A program made the position numbers and the translations under genes. Source: Gammaproteobacteria bacterium (GTDB lineage Bacteria > Pseudomonadota > Gammaproteobacteria > Thiohalospirales > Thiohalospiraceae). From it: DNA of 32,432 nucleotides. Position 1 is the stretch's first letter. Each line of letters begins with the position of its first letter. The stretch is taken from positions 1 through 32,432 of the forward strand of contig JAOUJT010000004.1 of the NCBI GenBank assembly GCA_029883105.1, in the 5' to 3' direction. Under the pieces are notes generated by a model. That model did not search any database. It worked only from the letters and a program-made list of their open reading frames with translations, and was not told the origin of the DNA. Of this stretch, positions 17,023 to 25,410 are shown in pieces.

Positions 17023-17360
17023 AATAAATATCTCTCTTTGCCTGCCCCTGGTATTTAAGATAACAAACACAGAAAAATAAAGAAGCAAAGTCTGTAGCAA
17101 ACTCGTAAACAATCTGAAAACACCGTGTTAAATCCTGTTAAATATCATGCAAAACGATATTTATGTCAGAACAAGTTCACAACAGAGAGACAATAAAAAC
17201 CAATACATACAACGCATACAAATCTCACAAAAAAACCAATACAAGCATTAATGACAAAACTGTAAAATAACTATTAAATCTGACACACAAAGAGAACCGT
17301 AAAGATTTATATTATAGATGCCGACATATACTAAATAGAATCACCTGTTGGATCTAGAGC
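17023..17360. other. AT-rich non-coding stretch
   Basis: No gene is visible on either strand. The sequence is strongly AT-rich, unlike the Bat operon to its left. It presumably holds the promoter of the microprotein: on the minus strand TGTTATCTT near 17060 resembles an extended -10 element, but no good -35 accompanies it. Confidence 0.4.
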
Positions 17361-18075
17361 ATTACAAAAACCACGTCATCGTTATTCTTCCTCTATCTTT
17401 TGGGTGCATGCAGCAATGCCCTTCAAGAAGCCAGTAACTATCACCGCTTATGCACCATCGCCTTGTCTGCATCGGCATTTGCCGACATCGACTAACTCAC
17501 TTATGCAAAGCGGATCCTTAACTATATCCAACCAAGAATAGAAACCCTGTTACAGCATAATCAAAAAAAGCATTTATTAAGCCTTAGCGCCATGGCCAAG
17601 GCAGGCTAGACAAATCAACAAGATGCAAACATAAAATAATAGCTACATAAAACGAAAGCCCTTTGCGCAACTGTTTATGTCACGCAGCTATACCTATATG
17701 TACCAGTGTGACAAAACCAACAAATCTGCCGGCAAGATTAAGCATCGCGAGTTGCGATGCCTATAGCCTGTATTCCCTGGCCTACGCCTATTATCAACAC
17801 AACCGTCAGAACAGACCTTTTAGTTATTAGAAGAGTCCTGGGCCCGGACAGAAAACCTGAAGAGCAATATCTATCGCAGCAAGGAAGGTATACAGAAAAA
17901 TCTTTTGTCTGACATTGTATTCACCTTCACCCGCCTGGGCCTGCATCACAAAACCGAGAAGCTGACAAAGATGTTGGATGAACCCTATCGACGGGCAGAG
18001 GTTTATCTGGATTCGGCACAATCCACTCAGGATCACTGGTTGCCGTTTAGTTTGGAAAATCAGGATTGTCTTTGA
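17361..18075 (+). pseudogene. Decayed lipoprotein gene
   Basis: The remains of a plus-strand coding sequence can be followed through several frames. The 5' part reads SSLFFLYLLGAC then SNALQEASNYHR, a lipoprotein signal with lipobox LGAC (Cys codon 17409-17411), but the start codon appears lost: ATT stands at 17361, just after an in-frame stop. In-frame nonsense codons follow at 17493 (TAA) and 17607 (TAG). A middle part (DAYSLYSLAYAYYQHNR) lies in another frame. The last part, opening at 17824 (LLEESWARTENLKSNIY), is in yet another frame and ends at a TGA at 18073. The helical, repeat-like content suggests a TPR-type outer-membrane lipoprotein, but I do not recognise it. Two nonsense codons plus at least two frameshifts make sequencing error unlikely. 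Confidence 0.7.
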
Positions 18076-18106
18076 TTATTATTGGTGATATTGAAGGCTT
18101 CATGTT

Positions 18107-18474
18107 TGTCATTTCGAGCGAAGGAAGAAACATTAAGATGCCTCCTTCGTCGGCATGACAGGATAGTCGTTATGGCACTACTCTTGTCATCTCGACCAGC
18201 GGGAGGAGTCTTAAAGATACCTCCTTCGTCGGTATGACAGGATAGTCGTTATGGCACTACTTTTGTCATTCCGACCAACGGGAGGAATCCTAAGATGCCT
18301 CCTTTCGTCGGCATGACAGGAATAAAATACAGTGCAAAGTATTGTCATTCCGACCAACGGGAGAGATCCTAAGATGCCTCCTTCGTCGGCATGACAGGAT
18401 AGTGTTATGGCGCTACTTTTGTCATTTCGACCAGCGGGAGAAATCTTGAAGATGCCTCCTTCGTCGGCATGACA
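18107..18474. repeat. Tandem array of five palindromic repeats
   Basis: Five units of 54-55 bases start at 18107, 18185, 18264, 18343 and 18420, giving a period of 77-79 bases. Each begins TGTCAT and ends ATGACA. The inner arms CGAC and GTCG continue the pairing, and most units also pair GGGAG with CCTCC, so each can fold into a long hairpin. The 23-25-base linkers are also related: linkers 1, 2 and 4 share GGATAGT and TTATGGC, while linker 3 differs. No coding sense is evident; an open frame across it on the minus strand only reflects the repeat. It resembles dispersed GTCAT/ATGAC palindromes of other bacterial genomes, here amplified in tandem. Confidence 0.9.
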
Positions 18475-18545
18475 GGAATGTTTTAACAAGTAGAGAGACT
18501 CTCATGTCGCCAAGAATGCTCAGTCTGTCTAAAAAATAACCGTTA

Positions 18546-18582
18546 AAAACTCGAGACACAGAACCATCCCTTAACGTCTCGA
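18546..18582 (-). terminator. Possible terminator after the Vat-like gene
   Basis: On the minus strand TCGAGAC and GTCTCGA form a perfect 7-base stem around an 18-base loop, followed by GTTTTTAAC. It lies about 25 bases beyond the stop of the acetyltransferase gene. The long loop and short T-run make it weaker than the other terminators here. Confidence 0.45.
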
Positions 18583-18606
18583 TTATAAGTATCCTCTCGT
18601 AGCTCT

Positions 18607-19248
18607 TTATTCTATATCCAGTGCCCGTTGCAAGGCGACCAGCTCGCCCTTAACCAGATAGGGTAGATGGCGAGTCAGCTTACTGGCATCCCACTCCCAC
18701 CACTTTATTCCCTGCAATATACCGATGTCTTCATCACTAAATCGCTTGCGTATCAATCTTGAGGGGTTGCCAGCAACTATGCTGTAGGGTGCCACATCGG
18801 TACTCACCACCGAACCACTGGCGATAATGGACCCATCACCGATATTGACGCCCGGCATGATCATGGCTTTATAACCGATCCACACATCATTGCCGATCAC
18901 AGTGTCTCCCTTGTATGGATAGTGGACGCTATCCCCCAGTGACTCTTGCCATCCGCCAGTAAAGATCTCAAACGGATAGCTACTCAAACCAGACATATTA
19001 TGATTGGCGCCATTCATGATGAACGTCACATCACGGGCAATAGAACAGTATTTTCCGATGATGAGTTTATCGCCAATAAACGGATAGTGATAAAGCACAT
19101 TGCGTTCAAAGTTTTTTGCATCTATGGCATCATCGTAGTAGGTATAATCACCGACGATAATGTTAGGATTATCAATGCTGTTTTTTAGAAAACAAACTTG
19201 AGGAAAATCTTGCAGAGGATGCAGGACATCAGGATTGGGGCCGTACAT
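18607..19248 (-). CDS. Vat/CatB-type hexapeptide O-acetyltransferase
   Basis: This 213-residue enzyme belongs to the xenobiotic acetyltransferase family (Vat and CatB), trimeric left-handed beta-helix proteins that transfer acetyl from acetyl-CoA to hydroxyl groups. The resemblance to streptogramin A acetyltransferases is strong: NIIVGDYTYYDD, NVLYHYPFIGDKLIIGKYC, FIMNGANH with the likely catalytic H83, and GNDVWIGYKAMIMPGV. Hexapeptide repeats run from about 60 to 165, and KRFSDEDI and WWEWD follow. The ATG has a good ribosome site (AGGAGA). It is transcribed alone, divergent from bioA, next to a decayed and repeat-rich stretch. Chromosomal relatives are common in environmental bacteria, so resistance to an antibiotic is not implied by family alone. 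Confidence 0.9.
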   Translation of the reverse strand: MYGPNPDVLHPLQDFPQVCFLKNSIDNPNIIVGDYTYYDDAIDAKNFERNVLYHYPFIGDKLIIGKYCSIARDVTFIMNGANHNMSGLSSYPFEIFTGGWQESLGDSVHYPYKGDTVIGNDVWIGYKAMIMPGVNIGDGSIIASGSVVSTDVAPYSIVAGNPSRLIRKRFSDEDIGILQGIKWWEWDASKLTRHLPYLVKGELVALQRALDIE

Positions 19249-19473
19249 AAATGTCTCCTGGTTTATAAATAAACCCAGTGGAATGATGTTGCCTGATGGT
19301 GCAGGAAAATAGTGATGGGCAGCCGCTCATCGAGACATTTAGTGAATCATTGGACCATACTCCTTAAGAAGTCCCAATACTAGAACAGCAAGACATATGA
19401 GTCAAAGCATGTCTCCTCTGCATAATCCTCTTCGTGTTACACTGCATATGAGTTAACCCACGACATACAGACC

Positions 19474-20763
19474 ATGAATGATACACAAAAGATGCAGGAG
19501 CTGGATGCACGCCATGTCTGGCATCCTTATAGCGCTACCGATTCAAACCTGCCGGTTTACCCGGTAGTTTCTGCCCATGGTGTCAGGCTTAAGCTGGCAG
19601 ATGGTCGCGAGCTACTGGATGGCATGGCCTCATGGTGGTGTGTGATCCACGGTTATAACCATCCGCGTCTTAATCAGGCCATTACCGATCAGCTGCAAGA
19701 TATGGCACATGTGATGTTTGGTGGCCTGACCCATCCGAAGGCCGTCGCGTTGGCAACGAAACTGGTTGATATCACCCCCGCAACTCTGCAATCGGTTTTC
19801 TTTTCCGACTCCGGTTCAGTCTCGGTAGAGGTGGCGATGAAGATGGCCATTCAGTACTGGCACGCCAAAGGTAAGCCGCACAAGCAACACTTTGCCTCGC
19901 TGCGCCACGGTTATCACGGCGATACCTTTGCCGCCATGTCGGTATGTGATCCCATAACCGGTATGCACTCGCTGTTTGCCGACAGTCTGAGCCAGCAGTT
20001 CTTTATCGATGCACCGCCCGCAGGTTTTGATCGTCCTTGCAGCGATGCAGATATGCACTCATTACAACAGACCCTGCAACAACATGGTGAACAGATCGCC
20101 GCGCTGATCCTTGAACCCGTCGTACAGGGTGCTGGCGGCATGCGTTTTTATGCGCCGGACTATCTGCGTCGTGCACGCGAACTGTGTAATGAATACCACG
20201 TTTTGCTGATAGCCGACGAGATCGCCACTGGCTTTGGCCGTACCGGCAAGCTGTTTGCCTGTGAACACGCCGACATCAGTCCTGACATTATGTGTGTGGG
20301 TAAGTCGCTGACCGGTGGCTATCTCACCCTGGCAGCGACCCTCACCACCAGCGAGATCAGTCATACTATCAGCAACGGTGACCCCGGCATATTTATGCAC
20401 GGCCCCACCTTTATGGCCAACCCTCTTGCCTGTGCCGTATCGCTGGCTAGCATAGAACTACTACTTGAAACGGACTGGCAGGAAAACATTCAGCGTATCT
20501 CTCGGGCACTGGAGCAGGGCCTAGCTCCCTGTCGTGAACTAGATACCGTACAGCAGGTTCGCATACTCGGTGCCATCGGCGTCGTCGAGATGAAACAATC
20601 CGTAGATATGAAACGTATGGTGCCAATGTTTGTGGAGGCGGGCATTTGGATTCGACCATTTGGCAAGCTGGTCTATCTGATGCCGCCATTTGTAATGAGC
20701 GATAAAGATATAGACACCCTAACATCGGCGGTGCACTCTGTATTACAGATCTATTCTCATTGA
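19474..20763 (+). CDS. bioA: Adenosylmethionine-8-amino-7-oxononanoate aminotransferase
   Basis: BioA makes 7,8-diaminopelargonate from 7-keto-8-aminopelargonate, using S-adenosylmethionine as amino donor and PLP as cofactor, in biotin synthesis. The 429-residue product has the class-III aminotransferase layout: HVWHPYS near the N-terminus, the substrate loop MASWWCVIHGYNHP (51-64), the PLP-contacting ADEIATGFGRTG (247-258) and the Schiff-base lysine K277 in VGKSLTGGY. The late WIRPFGKLVYLMPP supplies the conserved substrate arginine. Length equals that of typical BioA. It stands alone, away from other bio genes. No BirA-type operator could be recognised upstream, and the ATG lacks a strong ribosome site. 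Confidence 0.96.
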   Translation: MNDTQKMQELDARHVWHPYSATDSNLPVYPVVSAHGVRLKLADGRELLDGMASWWCVIHGYNHPRLNQAITDQLQDMAHVMFGGLTHPKAVALATKLVDITPATLQSVFFSDSGSVSVEVAMKMAIQYWHAKGKPHKQHFASLRHGYHGDTFAAMSVCDPITGMHSLFADSLSQQFFIDAPPAGFDRPCSDADMHSLQQTLQQHGEQIAALILEPVVQGAGGMRFYAPDYLRRARELCNEYHVLLIADEIATGFGRTGKLFACEHADISPDIMCVGKSLTGGYLTLAATLTTSEISHTISNGDPGIFMHGPTFMANPLACAVSLASIELLLETDWQENIQRISRALEQGLAPCRELDTVQQVRILGAIGVVEMKQSVDMKRMVPMFVEAGIWIRPFGKLVYLMPPFVMSDKDIDTLTSAVHSVLQIYSH

Positions 20764-20791
20764 TTCTCGACTTTAATCAGATTCGAATAAC

Positions 20792-20864
20792 GAGCCTGAC
20801 TAGTTCGGTTATCTAAGACAGGACTAGTGAGCATCCTTCACTGCTTTGTTTTTGGTTCAGGCTC
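20792..20864. repeat. Spaced inverted repeat between convergent genes
   Basis: GAGCCTGA at 20792-20799 and TCAGGCTC at 20857-20864 are perfect 8-base inverted arms about 57 bases apart. Two ACTAGT palindromes lie between them. The site is between the convergent bioA and three-helix membrane protein genes. No T-tract follows either arm, so it is not a standard terminator. Confidence 0.3.
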
Positions 20865-20893
20865 TGTAATTATCGCAGCTTGTTACACTCACA

Positions 20894-21184
20894 CTAACTG
20901 ATCGCCATCCAAAGATTCATTCCAAAGTTTAAAAAGTAAGCCAGCAAAAGACCATTCCCTACCGTGGTCAGAAGACCATGCAATTGAAAGCCACGATTTA
21001 GTTGTTCTCGAATACTCACCAGCACAGCTACCAGACAAAGCAGTGCGCCCAGTTCCGTCATAAATAAAATCGCCAGCAGCGGAATAGCTGTTTCACCACC
21101 TGGGGGAAGTGGATTGGCCAGCATAGTAAGCAGAGCCAAAAACAGACCTATGCCCAGACTCAACCAGGGTAAATTCTTCATCAT
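20894..21184 (-). CDS. Small three-helix membrane protein
   Basis: This 96-residue protein is hydrophobic throughout, with membrane helices near 5-25, 33-55 and 70-93. A proline- and glycine-rich loop (NPLPPGGE) follows the first helix and a polar loop (SIREQLNRGFQ) the second. GAGG lies about eight bases before the ATG. It starts 25 bases after the GAF-GGDEF gene stop on the same strand, so the two form an operon. I do not recognise the family; a membrane partner of the cyclase is a guess from position alone. Confidence 0.75.
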   Translation of the reverse strand: MMKNLPWLSLGIGLFLALLTMLANPLPPGGETAIPLLAILFMTELGALLCLVAVLVSIREQLNRGFQLHGLLTTVGNGLLLAYFLNFGMNLWMAIS

Positions 21185-21209
21185 TTCGTTGCCTCTATTT
21201 ATTCAGTAC

Positions 21210-22562
21210 TTAAGCCGTTATTAGTCTATTCTTGCCGTTATCTTTGGCGATGTACAGCGCCTCATCCGCCAAACGTATCAAGTCGTCGCTACATTCCAAG
21301 CGCTGGTCCGGGCAGGCCGATAGTCCCAGACTAACCGTTTGCCTGATCTGTTGTTCATTCTCGATGATAAAGCTGTCGTCTATGGTACGTCGTATGCGTT
21401 CACCGACCTGCTGTCCATCCTCAAGAGAGGCACCGGGAAGTATGATGAGAAATTCTTCGCCACCATAACGCACCAATACATCCCCCTCACGCAGGTTATC
21501 TTTAATACAACGCACCACGTTTACAATCGCCTTATCACCCACCATATGACCATAGGTGTCGTTTAATACCTTGAAGTCATCGATATCCAACATCATCACG
21601 GCGAGGCTGGAGTTGTCACGTACCACACGCGAGTATTCTTCTTCCAAACGACCCAGACCGAAGCGCCGATTATATACATTGGTTAACGGGTCCAGCACTG
21701 CCAACCTTTGCAGGCGTTCATGACTGAGCGCATTACGCAGTGCCAAGCCAAGTCCTGGTGCATAGCGTTCTAGCACGGGTTCCATATCCTGAGCGTATTC
21801 ATTTTGCGATGCCAATATCACCATCGCTTCGGAAACACCTTTAAAAAATATCGGTACCAACAGCGCTTCGCGTGGACGAAATTCTGTTAATACTCCGGCC
21901 ACCTGAATGTCATCGGGGAGGTGGATACGTTGTATTCTGCCTTGTATCAGACCATTCAGGACCAAATCATTCTGTTCCAACCGAACGGGATCATGGATGC
22001 CTTTGCTGGCCATTAGCATCATTTGCCCATCATGTACCACATAAAAGGCACCCGCTAATGAGCCACTATCCTCCAATAGCTGTTGCAATGCCTGCTTGGT
22101 CAAGGCTTCCACATCCAGATGTGCAGAGACCATTTTGGTAAAACGGCTTATGTCCTGCCCAACCTGATTCGAGCGGCTCAGTGAATCTACCAGTTCATTA
22201 AAACTGCGAGCGGCCTCACCCACGTCATCATCGGAATCGACCGTCAATTTAAGCGTCGCGACATCAAGGCGCAGCTCTTCATGTACAGCTTGCTGCTTTA
22301 TCACTGCGGAGACACTGCGCATACGTTCTGTTTGCAATGCCAGGCGTTGTCCTATGATGCTTCGTACTAGAGCGTAGTTGATGAGCGCGACGATGATGCC
22401 AGCGATCAGCGTTGCGCTATAAAACTCCAAGGTCAGCACCTGGGTCTTATCAAAACCCAGTGTCAGCATAAAATAAGGAAAGGAAAATCCCATAAGGAAA
22501 CCGAAGCCCAACATCCACAATGCAAGGTCGACGAACAATTTTTTTGATATTCTTGGTAACAT
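21210..22562 (-). CDS. Membrane GAF-GGDEF diguanylate cyclase
   Basis: This 450-residue protein should make cyclic-di-GMP from two GTP. Two membrane helices (about 10-35 and 45-68) are followed by a HAMP-like or coiled linker (70-140), a GAF-type sensor domain (145-280) and a GGDEF domain (285-450). The active site GGEEF (367-371) is intact, as are DPLTNVYNRR and the metal-binding LDIDDFK. An I-site RxxD (R358-D361) lies five residues upstream of the motif, so product inhibition is likely. The ATG follows a GGGAGAA region. It is cotranscribed with the small membrane protein downstream. Unlike the two membrane GGDEF proteins at the left of the window, it combines a short two-helix anchor with a GAF sensor. 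Confidence 0.94.
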   Translation of the reverse strand: MLPRISKKLFVDLALWMLGFGFLMGFSFPYFMLTLGFDKTQVLTLEFYSATLIAGIIVALINYALVRSIIGQRLALQTERMRSVSAVIKQQAVHEELRLDVATLKLTVDSDDDVGEAARSFNELVDSLSRSNQVGQDISRFTKMVSAHLDVEALTKQALQQLLEDSGSLAGAFYVVHDGQMMLMASKGIHDPVRLEQNDLVLNGLIQGRIQRIHLPDDIQVAGVLTEFRPREALLVPIFFKGVSEAMVILASQNEYAQDMEPVLERYAPGLGLALRNALSHERLQRLAVLDPLTNVYNRRFGLGRLEEEYSRVVRDNSSLAVMMLDIDDFKVLNDTYGHMVGDKAIVNVVRCIKDNLREGDVLVRYGGEEFLIILPGASLEDGQQVGERIRRTIDDSFIIENEQQIRQTVSLGLSACPDQRLECSDDLIRLADEALYIAKDNGKNRLITA

Positions 22563-22760
22563 GCAGTTCTCCCGGCAGCCTATATTTTTACTATTGTTAT
22601 CATTATCTGGCTTTATAATTTCGCGCTAGTATAGCGTATCCGGCTTAATCCAAGCTTATATATTTTGACTCACTCTAATTTAGCAAACCTATCGTGACAT
22701 GTGTCACCGTGTACGTCGTGCGCCGGACATTTTCACACGCACATATGATAGTTTATGGCA

Positions 22761-22783
22761 AAAAAATACCGACTGATGTCGGC
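22761..22783 (-). terminator. Possible terminator after the DUF5610 gene
   Basis: On the minus strand CCGAC and GTCGG form a short stem with a 4-base loop, followed by TATTTTTTT. It lies about 75 bases beyond the DUF5610 stop. The short stem makes it moderate at best. The rest of the 296-base gap up to the GAF-GGDEF gene is AT-rich and holds no gene I can see. Confidence 0.5.
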
Positions 22784-22858
22784 ATTTATCGTAGGCAGTA
22801 CTGCTACTCTCTGTCGTGTAATCTATCATACAAACTGCGAAGCGATTATTCCCAGTAT

Positions 22859-24076
22859 TCATCCTTCAAGGAAGGCTTTATGATCTGCAAATCTTTGCTG
22901 TTGTTGCTCCATTAGTTCCATGAGATTTCGATGTAAGGCAGATAGGCTTTGTCCTGATCGATGCTCCAGAGCATTGGCAAGTCCACGTGTTTTTTCATCA
23001 AGCTTGCTAAGCTTTTCTACACCATCCGCCAGGGCCTGCCCTGGTTGCGCTATAACAGGATTGCTCACCAAACGACTCAGGCTGTTACCCACCTCTTGCA
23101 GATAATCCTGTATGGGTTTGATCAGTGTCTTAGGGTAGGTTTCTTCTGACTTGCCTTCGTTAATCTCATTCACAGACTGATAGGCATAGGTCGCCAATTG
23201 ACTACGTTGCTGTGATACACGCAAGGCATAACTAACAATGTCGGAACTCTTATTACCTTGTTCCAGAAGATGGTTAAAGGCTGCCTGGGCATCACCGCTG
23301 AATAATTTATCTGCCAGTGTACGGGATTCATCGATGAGTTGATTGATCGCTGCGCGCTCTTCATCGTCCAATTCACCCTCAACACTCAAATAAAGATGCT
23401 CAGAACGCTGCCAGGCATCCACTTGTACAGAGCCACTGGTATTTTCTTCGCGGTAATGCAGTGCACTTTCCGAACTTGCCATCCGCAGATGTACCTTATC
23501 ACCGTCGCGAGTGGTTAAGGATAGTTCCATAGACTCACGCTGTGACGACTGCACTGCAAGCGTCTCACGATTAACACTATCCGTTGCAGACACATCGGCT
23601 TCCATTTCGTCCAATCCAGCCTGCAACAGATCCCAGGTTTTATTGGCATTCTCAGCCGCCAGACCTTCAAAGGCACCCATGCCTTGCAGCATCTTGCGTG
23701 CTTCGTTGAAACCTTGTTCTATGCCCTTGCGAGCTTGGCGTAATTTTTCCTCGGCGGCGTCATCGCCACCATTTAAACGTGCCAGCTTCATGGCCCCGTC
23801 TACCACGCCTAATATCCGTTCGGCCACCGCCTCTGGTGTATAATCACTGGGTTCCAGGCTTTCGATATGCTGTTCGCCCGTATAGCCGACAGCTTCATTC
23901 AATCTGGCCAACAACTCTCGATATAAAGCCTTGTTGGTAACCTTTCCAACATTCAAACCTTCATCATGATCCTTTTGATTCTGCTTCAACAGCCCCAGCT
24001 TTAAACCCTTACCTTGTAGGGTGGCGTGTTGCTGGCCGAATAAACTGCGCTGATTTTTCAAGCTCTCTATGCTCAT
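22859..24076 (-). CDS. DUF5610 domain protein
   Basis: This 405-residue cytoplasmic protein is rich in charged helices and has no signal peptide or membrane segment. The N-terminal half carries the DUF5610 pattern: LNVGKVTNKALYRELLARLN, then YTPEAVAERILG (79-90) and a helical segment with ARKGIEQGFNEARKML. The centre (about 180-235) is beta-rich (SLTTRDGDKVHLRM), and the C-terminal half is helical again, ending in a glutamine-rich coil. DUF5610 has no assigned function. AGGAGAG directly precedes the ATG, an excellent ribosome site. The gene appears monocistronic. Confidence 0.82.
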   Translation of the reverse strand: MSIESLKNQRSLFGQQHATLQGKGLKLGLLKQNQKDHDEGLNVGKVTNKALYRELLARLNEAVGYTGEQHIESLEPSDYTPEAVAERILGVVDGAMKLARLNGGDDAAEEKLRQARKGIEQGFNEARKMLQGMGAFEGLAAENANKTWDLLQAGLDEMEADVSATDSVNRETLAVQSSQRESMELSLTTRDGDKVHLRMASSESALHYREENTSGSVQVDAWQRSEHLYLSVEGELDDEERAAINQLIDESRTLADKLFSGDAQAAFNHLLEQGNKSSDIVSYALRVSQQRSQLATYAYQSVNEINEGKSEETYPKTLIKPIQDYLQEVGNSLSRLVSNPVIAQPGQALADGVEKLSKLDEKTRGLANALEHRSGQSLSALHRNLMELMEQQQQRFADHKAFLEG

Positions 24077-24298
24077 GCCGCTCTCCTGAGAAGGCTATCT
24101 TCTATAGCTATCATCGGCCCCCGTCAGGCAGGCTTAAGCACCATACTGGGTCAATCAATGATCTATTTTTTAGTTGTAAACATTTCCAACTGGTTAATGA
24201 GCAAAGTTAATGTAGAATCTAGCCGACGTATTATCGATTTTATTGAGTTACTCTAACGTAAGCATGAAGCGGCATGCCATCTTTGGGGCGCAAACTGA

Positions 24299-24440
24299 TC
24301 GCTAATCCGGGCTGTGGAGGCCTTGCTTGCCTGTACTCGATCCGTAGTGTGTGTAGCAATAGAACTTGACCACTACACCATCATTACTGAACAACTTTGT
24401 CATGAAGACGAGAAAATATTTCTTCACCTCCTTAATAACG
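24299..24440 (+). pseudogene. Possible remnant of a GGDEF domain
   Basis: The frame opening at 24299, after an in-frame TGA, reads VVCVAIELDHYTIITEQL and then CHEDEKIFLHLL. This aligns without gaps to the GGDEF segment LDxDHFKxINDxxGHxxGDxxL, but several conserved positions are changed (N to T, D to E, both G and the D lost). Neither the GGDEF motif nor the rest of the domain can be found downstream. The surrounding 441-base gap (24077-24517) holds no other gene; a 32-codon frame at 24158 is not convincing. This is either a degraded cyclase fragment or a chance match. Confidence 0.3.
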
Positions 24441-24517
24441 GTCATTTACTCATCGATTTCACTATCAGTCCTTTAATTATATTGCGCCCATTATCTAGAC
24501 ATGGTTGTATCAGATAT

Positions 24518-24838
24518 TTACTCTTCCGTTATGCGATAGGCATCCATATCACTGCCGATAATATCTATACCGAGCATAATAATCTTGCCCTGATAACGTT
24601 CCCGTCCATCACTGGCAAATTCAAACCGGAACACTCGCTTAAAACTCACACTACCCTGTCTGTTTCTTGCCAGAGACAATCCCTTTAGTGCCACGGAATC
24701 ATCCAACAACATTACCTGAGCCTTTGTACAAAGGTGTTTGGCAATTCCTGTCGCTATTTCCTTTGCGCGAAGGGAAGCCAGCCAAAACCAGATCACACCG
24801 GCAAGCAGCAGACCTACAATTATTTCTTCACTCGTCAT
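24518..24838 (-). CDS. DUF3301 membrane-anchored protein
   Basis: This 106-residue protein has one N-terminal membrane helix (IIVGLLLAGVIWFWLASL) followed by a soluble domain of DUF3301 type: AKHLCTKAQVMLLDDSVAL, the LARNRQG stretch, and VFRFEFASDGRERYQGKI. Length fits the family, which is common in gammaproteobacteria and has no known function. Its ATG lies eight bases after the stop of the decayed secreted-protein gene, so it was probably the last gene of that operon; it now depends on transcription through the pseudogene or on an unseen promoter. Confidence 0.85.
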   Translation of the reverse strand: MTSEEIIVGLLLAGVIWFWLASLRAKEIATGIAKHLCTKAQVMLLDDSVALKGLSLARNRQGSVSFKRVFRFEFASDGRERYQGKIIMLGIDIIGSDMDAYRITEE

Positions 24839-24845
24839 ACACTAC

Positions 24846-25410
24846 TCAGATATTTAACTTTTCTTTTATTGCCGATTCCAGATCGTTTGGCTCTAAAACA
24901 TGGCGACCTTGCGGATGTAAATTCTTATAACCAAAAATCTCACCTTGAGTCTTTTTAGCCAATGAATCTTCGTATCAAAGTCTTGCGCAGATAAATACTT
25001 GGCCCATGAATCTATCACATACTTGCAGTCATCATCGCCTGTTTTAATCAACGCATGCTTCTTCCAACTTTCTAGTTGCGGCTTAAACCCTTCGCTTTCA
25101 GAACAAACCTTTACTATCTGTTCCAGATCATAAACGGCTCCAGATGCAGACCGATTATTATCCGCATTTATGCCGGCAAGTTTGCTGACGGGGTACTGAG
25201 CGCAATCATACCCCTAAAGTTCACATTTCGATATAAATCTATTTCTAATATAGAAGCGGGATCTATGGATTCCTCAAAGCTAACTATATATATCCTTTTT
25301 ATTTGGCACGGTTACAATCTCAGGAGACAGTAAGGTATAACGTTCCAGAAGCTTCTAAGGATGAATAACAACCTGCATATTTCCGATATTAATGTTTTTG
25401 TAATAAACGA
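24846..25410 (-). pseudogene. 3' part of a decayed secreted-protein gene
   Basis: Coding sequence continues here from the short secreted frame at 25411-25620 but changes frame repeatedly. In order on the minus strand one reads VYYKNINIGNMQVVIHP, an in-frame TAG at 25355-25357, then LLERYTLLSPEIVTVPNKK. A frame change near 25285 gives SFEESIDPASILEIDLYR. A change near 25205 gives SASGAVYDLEQIVKVC and later CKYVIDSWAKYLSAQDF. A change near an A5 run at about 24955 gives GEIFGYKNLHPQGRHVLEP, ending at a TGA at 24846. Joined, it would have been a secreted protein of roughly 250 residues. I do not recognise the family. One nonsense codon and about four frameshifts indicate real decay, although homopolymer sequencing error could explain single events. 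Confidence 0.65.

Noticed and set aside
18107-18474. CRISPR array, suggested by regular repeat spacing
   Set aside because: The linkers are related to each other rather than unique, the repeats are long imperfect palindromes of 54-55 bases, and no cas gene is nearby.
18211-18489. 92-codon minus-strand frame across the repeat array
   Set aside because: Its peptide is a periodic artefact of the repeat units (recurring CHADEGG and GRNDK) with no ribosome site.
19400-19473. BirA operator upstream of bioA
   Set aside because: GTTACAC and GTTAAC are present, but they do not form the BirA palindrome with the required spacing.
24314-24688. 124-codon plus-strand frame
   Set aside because: It overlaps the DUF3301 gene on the opposite strand and has no proper start. 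Only its first part has any resemblance (to GGDEF).
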